Source: JANNBN01 sp031430595
GTDB lineage: Bacteria; Actinomycetota; Acidimicrobiia; Acidimicrobiales; JANYDT01
DNA length: 64,000 bases
Direction: 5' to 3'
Assembly (NCBI GenBank): GCA_031430595.1
Contig: JANPBU010000010.1
Location: 310,001 to 374,000, forward strand
In this document: one piece after another, positions 8,755-17,328 of the stretch
Position numbering within the stretch: position 1 is the stretch's first letter
How the letters are laid out: the number at the start of each line of letters is the position of its first letter
Made by a program: the position numbers and the translations under genes
The notes under the pieces: generated by a model
Told to the model about the DNA's origin: nothing
Seen by the model: only the letters and a program-made list of their open reading frames with translations
The model's database searches: none

Positions 8755-9135
8755 CTATTCGGCGATGAATTCGATTCGGTTTCCGAACGGGTCATCGGTA
8801 TGGAACCGCCGCACCCCGGGAATGTCTTCGTCCCAACGAGTTTCGTATCCGTCGGCGGCCAATAACGCAGCCAATTCGTCGAGCCGACTCGTCCGGAATG
8901 CAGGGTGCGACTTCTTTACGCCGGCCTCAGCCGGAGCTACCCCAACATGGATCTCAACCTTGCCGTCGGGGGTCGCAAACCAGGCACCTCCCCTGGCGGC
9001 AAGCACAGCAGGCTTTTGATGCTCGACCATCCCAAGTAGCCCGCACCAATACTCACGAGCTTGCGCTTCGCCATCCACTGGGATGGCGAGTTGAACATGG
9101 TCAAGCGCGGTGATCCATGGCCCGGCTGCGACCAT
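8755..9135 (-). CDS. VOC-superfamily (glyoxalase-like) protein
   Basis: 126 residues with the beta-alpha-beta-beta-beta layout of the vicinal oxygen chelate superfamily: ITALDHVQLAIP at the N-terminus holds the first metal-ligand His, KVEIHVGV the middle strand, and HTDDPFGNRIEFIAE the C-terminal strand with the final Glu. The substrate cannot be told; small VOC proteins of this length include dioxygenase-like, glyoxalase-like and drug-binding members. It starts 12 bases after the aconitase stop and is probably cotranscribed with it. Confidence 0.85.
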   Translation of the reverse strand: MVAAGPWITALDHVQLAIPVDGEAQAREYWCGLLGMVEHQKPAVLAARGGAWFATPDGKVEIHVGVAPAEAGVKKSHPAFRTSRLDELAALLAADGYETRWDEDIPGVRRFHTDDPFGNRIEFIAE

Positions 9136-9147
9136 AGCGCTACCCCG

Positions 9148-11427
9148 TTACTTTCCGGCGTTGGCCCGAATGAGGTTCATCGCCCCACCGGCCCGGAACC
9201 ATGTGATGTGCTCGTCGTTCATCGTATGCTTACAGACGATTTCGTTTGTTGAGCCATCGGGGTGGTGCAGTACAACCTTGACGGGAGTGTCGGGGGTTAG
9301 GTTTGCCAGGCCAACCACCGAAACTCGGGTGTCTCTGCCAATCTTTTCCCAATCGGTAGGGTCGGCAAATGTCAGCGGCAACACACCCTGCTTCTTCAGG
9401 TTCGTTTCGTGGATGCGAGCAAAACTGCGGGTAATGATGACCGCTGCCCCCCGGAATCGCGGTTCCATCGCTGCGTGTTCGCGTGAACTTCCTTCACCAT
9501 AGTTTTGGTCACCAACGGCCACCCACGAAACACCAGACGTTCCCCACATTTTGGCCACATCGGGGATCATTGCCTCGGATTGGCTCAGCGTGTTCCACCC
9601 CATACCTGGTTCGGTGGTGAACGCGTTGTTCACGCCAATGAACAGGTTGCCGGAAATGTTTTCAAGATGGCCTCGGTACTTCAACCACGAGCCAGCCATC
9701 GAAATATGATCGGTCGTACACTTACCTTTTGCCTTCATGAGCACTGGCAAGTTTTCAAAATCTTTGCCGTCCCATACCGAGAAGGGTTGGAGCAGTTGCA
9801 AGCGATCTGAGGTTGGTGACACCGAGATAACTACATTCGAACCATCAGCTGGCGGTGCCTCAAACATGGTGTCACCCGATTCGAACCCGCGACTAGGCAA
9901 CTTTTCACCAACCGGTTCGGCGAGCATCACTTCGGTGCCGTCGGTGGCTGTGATGGTGTCTGTGAGCGGGTTGAAATCAAGTGTTCCGGCCAGCGCATAG
10001 GCAATCACCGTTTCGGGTGAAGCGACAAACGAGTTAGTCGTTGCGTAGCCGTCATTGCGCTTAGGGAAGTTTCGGTTGTACGAATTGATGATCGAGTTCG
10101 GTGTTCCGTCGGCCATATCGTCACGCTTCCATTGGCCGATACACGGCCCGCAAGCATTCGCCAAGACGGTGGCACCAATGGCCTCAAGGTCGGCCAAAAT
10201 ACCGTCACGTTCAATGGTGGCACGAACCCGTTCAGAGCCGGGCGTCACGAGCAACGGGGTTTTGACGGTGATGCCAGCCGCAGCGGCCTGCCGGGCAATC
10301 GAGGCCACCCTGGTCATATCTTCATAGGAAGAGTTAGTGCACGAACCGATAAGCGCACTTGACAAATTGAGTGGCCAACCTGCGGCTTTGGCATGTTCAC
10401 CGACCTTCGAAACGGGGTGAGCAAGATCAGGGGTCATCGGGCCGTTGATGTGCGGTTCGAGGGTATCGAGGTTGATTTCGATAACTCGATCAAAGTACTT
10501 GTTTGGGTTAGCTGCCACGTCATCGTCTGCACGCAGAAGTTCGGCATGCTTATCGGCCAGGTCGGCAAGGGCCTCGCGTCCGGTGGCCTTGAGGTACATC
10601 GCGGTCTCGTGGTCGTACGGAAACACTGAGGTGGTCGCGCCAATCTCGGCCCCCATATTGCACACGGTAGCCCGGCCGGTTGCGCTGATCGTGCCTACCC
10701 CGTCGCCGAAGTATTCAACAATTGCGCCGGTTCCGCCTTCAACGGTCAAAATGTCGGCAACCTTCAAGATGATGTCTTTTGCGCTCGTCCAGCCACTCAT
10801 TCGGCCGGTCAACTTGACGCCAATAAGTTTCGGGTAGCGAACCCCGAACGGCAAGCCAACCATCACATCGACTGCGTCGGCACCACCCACACCAATCGCG
10901 ATCATGCCCAAACCACCGGCATTCGGAGTATGCGAATCGGTTCCAATCATCATTCCGCCTGGAAACGAGTACTGCTCGATAACGACCTGGTGGATGATCC
11001 CTGAGCCGGGTTTCCAGAAGCCAATACCGTATTTTGCTGATACGGAACGGAGGAAGTCGTACACCTCACGATTGGTATCGACCGCTACTTGCAAGTCGGT
11101 CACGGCACCTACCCGAGCCTGAATGAGGTGGTCGCAATGAACCGTCGATGGCACTGCAACCTGTGCCAAGCCAGCGGTCATGAATTGTAGAAGTGCCATT
11201 TGTGCGGTGGCATCTTGCATGGCAACGCGGTCTGGGAAGAAATCGCCGTAGGTCACTCCCCTGTCGTAACCGTCGTTCGCGGCATCACGCATATGTCCGA
11301 ACAAAATCTTCTCGGCGAGCGTCATTGACCGCCCCAGGCGAGTTCGCCCGATCGCAACATTGGTAGCGAGTTTGGCGTAAACCGCTTCGGCCAGTTCAAC
11401 AGGGGTGGTTGCAGAAACTTTGGACAT
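9148..11427 (-). CDS. acn: Aconitate hydratase (mitochondrial-type aconitase)
   Basis: 759-residue aconitase catalysing citrate-isocitrate isomerisation in the TCA cycle. [4Fe-4S] cluster cysteines lie in IGSCTNSSYEDM and NACGPCIGQW; other landmarks are STVHCDHLIQA, GTDSHTPNAGGLGM and the C-terminal swivel-domain motif YGEGSSREHAAMEPR. The length and sequence fit the shorter mitochondrial type rather than the roughly 900-residue AcnA/IRP1 type. I chose ATG 11427 because a TATACT box lies exactly 6 nt upstream; an upstream in-frame ATG at 11445 would overlap that box. The GntR gene diverges from it across about 80 bases. Confidence 0.95.
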   Translation of the reverse strand: MSKVSATTPVELAEAVYAKLATNVAIGRTRLGRSMTLAEKILFGHMRDAANDGYDRGVTYGDFFPDRVAMQDATAQMALLQFMTAGLAQVAVPSTVHCDHLIQARVGAVTDLQVAVDTNREVYDFLRSVSAKYGIGFWKPGSGIIHQVVIEQYSFPGGMMIGTDSHTPNAGGLGMIAIGVGGADAVDVMVGLPFGVRYPKLIGVKLTGRMSGWTSAKDIILKVADILTVEGGTGAIVEYFGDGVGTISATGRATVCNMGAEIGATTSVFPYDHETAMYLKATGREALADLADKHAELLRADDDVAANPNKYFDRVIEINLDTLEPHINGPMTPDLAHPVSKVGEHAKAAGWPLNLSSALIGSCTNSSYEDMTRVASIARQAAAAGITVKTPLLVTPGSERVRATIERDGILADLEAIGATVLANACGPCIGQWKRDDMADGTPNSIINSYNRNFPKRNDGYATTNSFVASPETVIAYALAGTLDFNPLTDTITATDGTEVMLAEPVGEKLPSRGFESGDTMFEAPPADGSNVVISVSPTSDRLQLLQPFSVWDGKDFENLPVLMKAKGKCTTDHISMAGSWLKYRGHLENISGNLFIGVNNAFTTEPGMGWNTLSQSEAMIPDVAKMWGTSGVSWVAVGDQNYGEGSSREHAAMEPRFRGAAVIITRSFARIHETNLKKQGVLPLTFADPTDWEKIGRDTRVSVVGLANLTPDTPVKVVLHHPDGSTNEIVCKHTMNDEHITWFRAGGAMNLIRANAGK

Positions 11428-11433
11428 GAGACA

Positions 11434-11439
11434 AGTATA
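11434..11439 (-). promoter_or_regulatory. -10 box (TATACT) of the aconitase gene
   Basis: TATACT on the minus strand, 6 nt before ATG 11427, close to the perfect actinobacterial -10. It leaves no room for a leader, so the aconitase mRNA is probably leaderless. Confidence 0.55.
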
Positions 11440-11508
11440 GGACAAGTGGCTTGCGTTGTGCCATGCTCAAGTGCATGAAACGGTGCACAGAATGAAATCG
11501 CATTCACA

Positions 11509-12255
11509 GTGACGAGGGCGAGTGCATTCCGTTATCAGGCGATTGCTGACGCGCTTCGAATTCGAATTGGTGAAGGCGAGTTTCCGGGCGGAAGGGTGTT
11601 GCCAAGTGAATCTGATTTGTCGGCTCAGTACGACGCTTCACGGGTCACTGTTCGCAAAGCCCTCGAAGCCCTGAGAGATGAAAGCCTGATTGATTCGCGA
11701 CAGGGTTTCGGGTGGTTTGTTGCCACCGACCCACTTCGCCAATCGCTTGGTCGTCTTGGCACTATCGAAGCCCAACTGGCCGAAGGTGGTGTCGAGACCA
11801 AACGCCATATTCTCGGGTTTGGATTTGTGACGGCACCTAAAGATGTAGCCGAGAAGTTGAATGCGACCAGAGTGTTGGAGGTGGTTCGCCTGAACCTTGC
11901 CGATGGCCAACCGTTTGCCCGGGTGACCGTATGGGTTCCTGACGATCTGGCTGCAGAACTTTCTTATACGGTTGCTGAAAAGATGAGTTTTTACGATTCG
12001 TTACCGGTCAGCATTGGTGGGGCGACCCAAACAATTGGAGCCGCGCTTGCATCAGACGCTGACGCTGGTTTGTTGCAGGTTCCACCCGGCTCACCTATTT
12101 TGCGATGCCATCGACTCACCAAATCAGTTGACGGCCGACCGGTCATTTTTAGTGAGTTTGTGTTTCCCGCCCACCTCACCGAGTTCGTCGTCGACCTACC
12201 TCAAGCTGACGCTTCGATTGCCCCAACCGGTCTGCGCCTCGTCGACCAGCCTTGA
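11509..12255 (+). CDS. GntR-family (HutC subfamily) transcriptional regulator
   Basis: 248 residues from a GTG start. Residues 1-75 form a GntR winged helix: FRYQAIADALRIRIGEGEFPGG, then LPSESDLSAQYDASRVTVRKALEALRDESLIDSRQGFGWFV. The C-terminal part is a UTRA ligand-binding domain (residues about 95-240; LEVVRLNLADGQPFARVTVWVP, PPGSPILRCHRLTKSVDGRPVIFSEFVFP). HutC-type regulators sense small molecules and usually repress nearby genes. It is divergent from aconitase, which is one possible target, and convergent with the EamA transporter gene. Confidence 0.92.
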   Translation: MTRASAFRYQAIADALRIRIGEGEFPGGRVLPSESDLSAQYDASRVTVRKALEALRDESLIDSRQGFGWFVATDPLRQSLGRLGTIEAQLAEGGVETKRHILGFGFVTAPKDVAEKLNATRVLEVVRLNLADGQPFARVTVWVPDDLAAELSYTVAEKMSFYDSLPVSIGGATQTIGAALASDADAGLLQVPPGSPILRCHRLTKSVDGRPVIFSEFVFPAHLTEFVVDLPQADASIAPTGLRLVDQP

Positions 12256-12275
12256 TCTGAACGGGTCGCTGTACC

Positions 12276-12290
12276 GAGCCCTTAGGGCTC
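12276..12290. terminator. Short palindrome between convergent genes
   Basis: GAGCCC-TTA-GGGCTC forms a 6-bp stem with a 3-nt loop between the stop of the GntR gene and the stop of the EamA gene, whose TAA lies in the loop. There is no T-run, so terminator function is only suggested by position. Confidence 0.35.
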
Positions 12291-13322
12291 AAACACCAAC
12301 ACTTCAGAATCTGAAAACGCCAACTCTTCGGGGGGCATGGGCTCGAAAAACTGCAAGGGCTCGGAGAACAGCAAGGGCTCGGAGAACTGCAAGGGCTTAG
12401 AAAACTGCAACAGATAAGGAACTTCGTCGAGAACAGGAGGTGTCGAAACGATCTGGGCTGCTCCACCTTTCGCAATAATCGAAACTGCGGCTAAGCCCAC
12501 CATCATTCCGGTGAGCCGTCGGTGGTTGACCCGTTCCCGAAGTGTGAGTCGAGCCAACAGAATTGTGCTCGCCGGGTACATCGAAGCGACCACTGCGACC
12601 ACGGAAAGCAGTCCGTTTCTGCTCGCATAAAAGTAGAGGGCGTTCGCGCTGGCATCAAGGAGCCCCGCAACTGCACACAACTTAAGAGAGCGACTCGGGG
12701 GAACCCATGCCGCATCAGCGTTGCCATATCCGAGAATCAATATCGTAAGCCCAAGTACAAGTGTGGCCGCCGATCGTCCGGCGACCAAAGACCACAACCC
12801 CGACTCGTCACCGGATCGTGAAAGCAACACGAAATACCCACCAAAAAATATGCCGGCACCGAGTGCAAACAGGGTCGCAACGTTCGTGGTTTCGTGGTCG
12901 GCGGTCTTCTTTTCACCGGCGATCAGCCAAATCGCAAACACCGCGATACACACCCCAGCGAGAACGAACTTCGATGGGCGTTCCCCCAGCACCAAACCAA
13001 AGATGATGGGAATTGCACCTGACACGACGGAAGTCAACGTGGCAACCGGTCCGAAAGAACCCCGTCCCATCGCTTCGTAGAACAACCCGAGCCCAATCAT
13101 CGAGCACAGACCCGCGCCGATTCCCCACCCTAAGTCCGCAACGACAAGAACACCGCCTGCTCCAAGCACCGACACCACGACCAGACCAACGAGTCCCACG
13201 CCCTGTGAAACAAACGTGGTGCCGATTGCTTTCGCGTCACGGGTCGCTAAACCCCCATAAAAGTCTCCGGCACCCCAAGCGAGCGCTGATGCCAGAGCAA
13301 GCAGAAGCGGAAGTTCAATCAT
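12282..13322 (-). CDS. EamA/DMT-family transporter with repetitive C-terminal tail
   Basis: 346 residues. About ten hydrophobic segments in two EamA repeats (first starting LLLALASALAWGAGDFYGG, second at ATLFALGAGIFFGGYFVLL) fit a drug/metabolite transporter-superfamily permease. The membrane part ends near AVSIIAKGGAAQIV (about residue 293). The last 50 residues are a cytoplasmic or extracellular tail made of repeats of PLQFSE with variants, encoded by four 18-bp units. The start lies 22 bases after the GGDEF-EAL gene's stop, so the two are probably cotranscribed. Substrate unknown. Confidence 0.85.
   Translation of the reverse strand: MIELPLLLALASALAWGAGDFYGGLATRDAKAIGTTFVSQGVGLVGLVVVSVLGAGGVLVVADLGWGIGAGLCSMIGLGLFYEAMGRGSFGPVATLTSVVSGAIPIIFGLVLGERPSKFVLAGVCIAVFAIWLIAGEKKTADHETTNVATLFALGAGIFFGGYFVLLSRSGDESGLWSLVAGRSAATLVLGLTILILGYGNADAAWVPPSRSLKLCAVAGLLDASANALYFYASRNGLLSVVAVVASMYPASTILLARLTLRERVNHRRLTGMMVGLAAVSIIAKGGAAQIVSTPPVLDEVPYLLQFSKPLQFSEPLLFSEPLQFFEPMPPEELAFSDSEVLVFEP
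12339..12410 (-). repeat. Four tandem 18-bp units inside the EamA gene
   Basis: Units at 12339-12356, 12357-12374, 12375-12392 and 12393-12410 share the plus-strand pattern GGGCTCGGAGAACTGCAA with 1-4 changes each. They encode L-Q-F-[SF]-[EK]-P hexapeptides at the end of the transporter. Confidence 0.9.
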
Positions 13323-13343
13323 GGGACCGAGCGATGCCGGGGA

Positions 13344-16300
13344 TTAAGCATCAACAAACATGAAAGTCGAAACCTTTGGTGCCACCCGGTCACGCACGGC
13401 AGGGATCTCAAGTGGTGTCGCAGTTTCGATAGGCGTGAGTCGCATCGTCACTCGATCTTGCCAGTGGTTCGCCGCCAGGATTGTTTCCGGAGCAACCCCT
13501 GTCATCCAATCGAAAACGCTGAACGTTTCGTCGTCGAGGGCACGTTGAAGCGTCGCTGTTTCGAGGATGCGGCCTGGCGAGAATTCCGCAAACTCACCGT
13601 TCATCCGGCCGTCAAGAACCCGATATGCATCGCCGTCGACGAGTGAGATCACATATGCGGCAATCGACCCGTTTATGGTGAGCGTAGCAAGCTCGAGCTC
13701 GTCAGTGTACGTATGAGTTACGACGGTTTCTTGCCAAAAGCGGCGTTCAAGAACGTCGTCAAGATCAGATTTGTTTCGCTGCGCGTGATCGCGATTGATG
13801 TGTATTGATTCAATTTGGGGAAGCAACGCCATGATGCTCGCTGTCCCACGATGAAAGTCGACCTTCCAGTTGGGCGCCAACATCTCGAGCTTTGTTTTCA
13901 CACGCCGCAATTGTTTGCGCATGTTCTTTCCCAACAACTCGTCGAGATTCGCGACGTCATCCAACAGCACCCTTGGAACACTCAATTCGGGGGTCGACTC
14001 GATCTTCGGTAGGTACTTCCGCAGTGCGTTAGAAACAGCGTTCGTTCCGGCGATTTGACTCATCTCGAGCGTAACCGCCTCGTTAGACCCGAGTACAAGG
14101 TCGGCAAGGCCACGAGCAAGCGCATCGGCCGAATCATCGTCTCTGGCAAACAGGCTCGCAACATTGGCACTCTGGTTGTTCACTGAAAATAGACGTATGG
14201 AGTGTCCGTCACGCAACCGCCCGAGCAGCGCGGCGGCGTCAATCTTTCCAAGCGACGATCGCACGAGAAGACACTGCACCTCTACGTCGGGATGCAGTTG
14301 GAACCATGCCGACAGCCATGACCACCGGGCAGTGATTGGTGCTCGGACGTCTCGGTGAAACGCTTCTAGTTCAGGCAGAACCATCTCAAGTTGGCGAATA
14401 CCGCTGACAACTTCAGCATGACTTTTCGAAGGCCCAGATTTGTTTCTGGCTTTTGCCGGGAGCGGAAGAATTTGCTCTTGTTGGTTTCGTCGAATCAGCA
14501 ATTCTTCAAGATCCTGTGCAGCCACCGGCCGGGAGAAAAGGAAGCCCTGAACCAAGTCGCACTTGAGTTCAGAAAGAATATCGAGTTGCCTCTGGTTTTC
14601 AACTCCTTCAGCCACGGTAGTTCCACCAACAGCTCGGGCGAGGTCGATAACTGTTCTCACTAGAGCGTGTGACGTCACAGAGTCATCCAGTTTTTGAATG
14701 AACGATTGATCAATTTTGATCGTGTCGACCGGGAAAGAGTGGAGGTAGCTCAGTGATGAGTACCCAGTACCAAAGTCGTCAATTGCGATTTTCACTTTCA
14801 ACGCGGTGAGTTGTTGCAGAGTTTGGGTGCTGGTGCTGTCAGCCACCAGCAACGACTCTGTAACTTCGAGGGTGAGGTACTCGGGAGATAAACCAGATGA
14901 CCGCAACGCGTCTGTGACTGCAAGAAGGAGACCTGGGTCGTGGAGTTGGCGTGCCGACAGATTGACGCTGGCGCTGAGTTCCCCACAATGCGGGACATTA
15001 AGTTGCCACTGGCGAACCTGTTTGCAAGTTTCACGCAGCACCCATTTACCAATTTCGGTAATACTTCCCGTTTCTTCGGCCAGTGGTATGAATGCATTTG
15101 GTGAAATCATTCCTCGAACCGGATGGGCCCATCGAAGCAGCGCTTCGACCGAGCGAATGACTGCAGAATCGGTATCGATTATCGGTTGGTAGTACACCGC
15201 GAATTGATTGTTCGCGAGGGCAAGTTCAAGGTCTTCTTTAAGCGTGAGACGATCAATAATCTCGGCGTATTGATGCTGCTCAAAGAACTCATAGCGACCC
15301 TTACCTTGGCGCTTGGCGAGATACATGGCAACGTCTGCCCCGCGGAGTAATGATTGCACGTCGCTGTGCTCGTTACTTTGGACTGCGACACCCACGCTCG
15401 CACCAACTCGAATCTGACGATTAAGTACCGTCATCGGGTCGTGAAGCGCACGGATGATTCGCGATGCCGTATTGGCAGCGTCCTGGCGGTCAATCGCTTT
15501 GGCAATGAGTACAGCAAACTCATCGCCACCAAGTCGAGCTACCATGTCACCGTCTCGAATTGACCTGGATATTCGATCAGAAACCTCGTTCAGAACAAAG
15601 TCACCAACCTCATGGCCCATGCTGTCATTCACAGCCTTAAAATCGTCAAGGTCAATCATAAGTACAGCTACTGTTCCACTACCGGCCTTGAGGGCTGCCG
15701 TCGTCTGCTCGGTAAACTGGGTACGATTTGCTAACCCTGTTAGTGGATCTTGACGGGCTTCTTGGTGCAGAAGCTCACGTCCCTGTTCAACGGTTCGTAC
15801 CAGCCCAATAACACGCCCAAGCATAAGCGCGAAGAGTACTGCTGAGCTCGGTAGGGTCACGTAGCGATCTGATGGTGTGCCCCACACCAGGTCGATGACT
15901 GGGACCGTCAGCGTAGCCATGAACATCAACGAAAGACGCACGTTCGTGATCCGCTCGATTTGTTGGGTTCCGGAGCGAATTCCTCCCGGTTTTGATGGGC
16001 TCAAAGCGGCCAGGGCGAACAGAACGTAAAAGCCAAGCCAAAACGCATCAACGGTGCTTCCGGTTTGAAATGCATCGGCTGCATTCAACACGCCGTACTG
16101 AACATCGGCGATAACAAGCGACGTCAGCGCTGCGATAATCAACGTCAACGAGCGGTTACGTCGGTGCATGACCACTGCAAGGCGAATCGCTACGAACAAT
16201 ACAGCTAGGTCCATCACCGGGTAGCTCAGTGAGATCAACCGCTCCGCTGTTGCTTGACCGGCTATCGGAACGTAGGTGTCCATAACTAGCACCCAGAGAA

Positions 16301-16763
16301 CAGAAAACAGGGCGATGCCAAATATTCCGGCATCAATGAGACCGGCGCGATCTCTGTTTTGATTGGAGAACAGCCGAATCTTGAGTGCCAACCCGGCGAT
16401 TACCAATGGATACATCAACAGGTAGAACCCGTCGGCGACTGAAGGAAACGGAACCTGCTCGCTGTTCGTTTCAAGCCAGTAGTAGATGAGGTCAGCCGTA
16501 AGGAACGAGGTCTGGCCAAGTGCGAACATAACCCAGGGGGCACGTGCGCCCGCTTGATGCAGCCGAATACCAACAATCGTTCCGAGTAAGCCCAAAAACC
16601 CGACACCGTTGTACAAGACAAGCTTCGTGGTCGGTGTAGGGCTTAACGTGAAATACGCCGTTGACATCGACGCTATCGCGAACAGATAGACGGTCAGCGC
16701 GATTCGTTTCACAATAAGGCTATCGACGACTAAGCGAAGTGGTGAGTCATCAGTCTTAATCAA
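13344..16763 (-). CDS. Membrane GGDEF-EAL protein fused to a CelD/BcsL-like acyltransferase domain
   Basis: 1139 residues. Residues about 15-325 contain roughly ten hydrophobic segments. A GGDEF domain follows with the intact signature RLGGDEF (412-416) and an allosteric I-site RDGD five residues before it. Then comes an EAL domain with EAL at 540-542, DDFGTGYSSLSYL and VAEGVEN. The last 360 residues are not part of standard c-di-GMP enzymes: NMRKQLRRVKTKLE (from residue 947) and LDGRMNGEFAEFSPGRIL (near 1045-1067) followed by FDWMTG match the layout of CelD/BcsL-type GNAT acyltransferases. The start is a TTG at 16763 with TACTTT 5 nt upstream. The EamA gene follows. Both cyclase and phosphodiesterase sites look usable; the acceptor of the acyl group is unknown. 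Confidence 0.85.
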   Translation of the reverse strand: MIKTDDSPLRLVVDSLIVKRIALTVYLFAIASMSTAYFTLSPTPTTKLVLYNGVGFLGLLGTIVGIRLHQAGARAPWVMFALGQTSFLTADLIYYWLETNSEQVPFPSVADGFYLLMYPLVIAGLALKIRLFSNQNRDRAGLIDAGIFGIALFSVLWVLVMDTYVPIAGQATAERLISLSYPVMDLAVLFVAIRLAVVMHRRNRSLTLIIAALTSLVIADVQYGVLNAADAFQTGSTVDAFWLGFYVLFALAALSPSKPGGIRSGTQQIERITNVRLSLMFMATLTVPVIDLVWGTPSDRYVTLPSSAVLFALMLGRVIGLVRTVEQGRELLHQEARQDPLTGLANRTQFTEQTTAALKAGSGTVAVLMIDLDDFKAVNDSMGHEVGDFVLNEVSDRISRSIRDGDMVARLGGDEFAVLIAKAIDRQDAANTASRIIRALHDPMTVLNRQIRVGASVGVAVQSNEHSDVQSLLRGADVAMYLAKRQGKGRYEFFEQHQYAEIIDRLTLKEDLELALANNQFAVYYQPIIDTDSAVIRSVEALLRWAHPVRGMISPNAFIPLAEETGSITEIGKWVLRETCKQVRQWQLNVPHCGELSASVNLSARQLHDPGLLLAVTDALRSSGLSPEYLTLEVTESLLVADSTSTQTLQQLTALKVKIAIDDFGTGYSSLSYLHSFPVDTIKIDQSFIQKLDDSVTSHALVRTVIDLARAVGGTTVAEGVENQRQLDILSELKCDLVQGFLFSRPVAAQDLEELLIRRNQQEQILPLPAKARNKSGPSKSHAEVVSGIRQLEMVLPELEAFHRDVRAPITARWSWLSAWFQLHPDVEVQCLLVRSSLGKIDAAALLGRLRDGHSIRLFSVNNQSANVASLFARDDDSADALARGLADLVLGSNEAVTLEMSQIAGTNAVSNALRKYLPKIESTPELSVPRVLLDDVANLDELLGKNMRKQLRRVKTKLEMLAPNWKVDFHRGTASIMALLPQIESIHINRDHAQRNKSDLDDVLERRFWQETVVTHTYTDELELATLTINGSIAAYVISLVDGDAYRVLDGRMNGEFAEFSPGRILETATLQRALDDETFSVFDWMTGVAPETILAANHWQDRVTMRLTPIETATPLEIPAVRDRVAPKVSTFMFVDA

Positions 16764-16824
16764 AAGCCAAAGTAGTTGCGTAGGAAACGGCGCTCAATCA
16801 GGCGTTATTCGATCGCCCTCGGCA

Positions 16825-17310
16825 TTACGGAGTTACCGCTTTGCGGAAATAGGCTTCTCCGCTGTTTGGTTTGAAAAACGTTTGAATGATCTTGCGTTCA
16901 TCAAAGGCAAGGAATGCGCCGGTTGACTTATCGAATCGAGCCAAGTTCCCCCGGGCCTGACTTCCTTGAATCACATTGTTCGACAGCGGCGCATCGCGAA
17001 GCTGCTGCGCCATCAGTAGGTAGTTCGCCTTGGTGATCTTTCCGAATTCTTTGCCGTGCTTCAGGAAGTGGTCGTCGAGTCGTTGCTGGCTACGAAACCC
17101 AACCGAACGATCAACCGAGCGATCAGATAAGCGATCAGATGAGGCTTGCGGTCGGGGTTCAGAGCTACCGCCCTGTCGCTGCTGCAGAAAAGTGGCGAAC
17201 GACAACACCGTCGCAACAATCACGGCGAGATAGCGCCTATTAGTGCGGGACAACCCGACCGACTGTTGTTTGACCGGGGGTTGCGGGGATAGTTGGTTAC
17301 GGCGGGCCAC
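16825..17310 (-). CDS. Membrane-anchored BECR-type ribonuclease-like protein
   Basis: 161 residues from GTG 17310. One membrane segment (RYLAVIVATVLSFATFL, about residues 27-43) is followed by a low-complexity linker (SDRLSDRSVDRSV) and a compact C-terminal domain. That domain runs DDHFLKHGKEFGKITKANYLLMAQQL, then GNLARFDKSTGAFLAFDERKIIQTFFKP, then YFRKAV. This resembles the barnase-EndoU-ColicinE5-RelE (BECR) fold domains at the C-termini of polymorphic toxins, with the conserved KHG.EFG start and a late RTFF/QTFF strand. The family is inferred from remembered patterns. No immunity-like gene is adjacent. An upstream in-frame start at 17355 would overlap the divergent gene and its promoter. 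Confidence 0.6.
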   Translation of the reverse strand: MARRNQLSPQPPVKQQSVGLSRTNRRYLAVIVATVLSFATFLQQRQGGSSEPRPQASSDRLSDRSVDRSVGFRSQQRLDDHFLKHGKEFGKITKANYLLMAQQLRDAPLSNNVIQGSQARGNLARFDKSTGAFLAFDERKIIQTFFKPNSGEAYFRKAVTP

Positions 17311-17316
17311 GACACC

Positions 17317-17323
17317 TAACCTA
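17317..17323. promoter_or_regulatory. Overlapping divergent -10 boxes
   Basis: TAACCT (plus, 17317-17322) stands 6 nt before GTG 17329, and TAGGTT (minus, 17318-17323) stands 7 nt before GTG 17310. The two boxes share five bases, so RNA polymerase could not occupy both promoters at once. Both transcripts would be leaderless. Confidence 0.5.
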
Positions 17324-17328
17324 GCGGC

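Noticed and set aside
9876..9898. GATTCGAACCCG as a tRNA T-arm on the minus strand
   Set aside because: It lies inside the aconitase reading frame, and no acceptor or anticodon stem can be paired around it.
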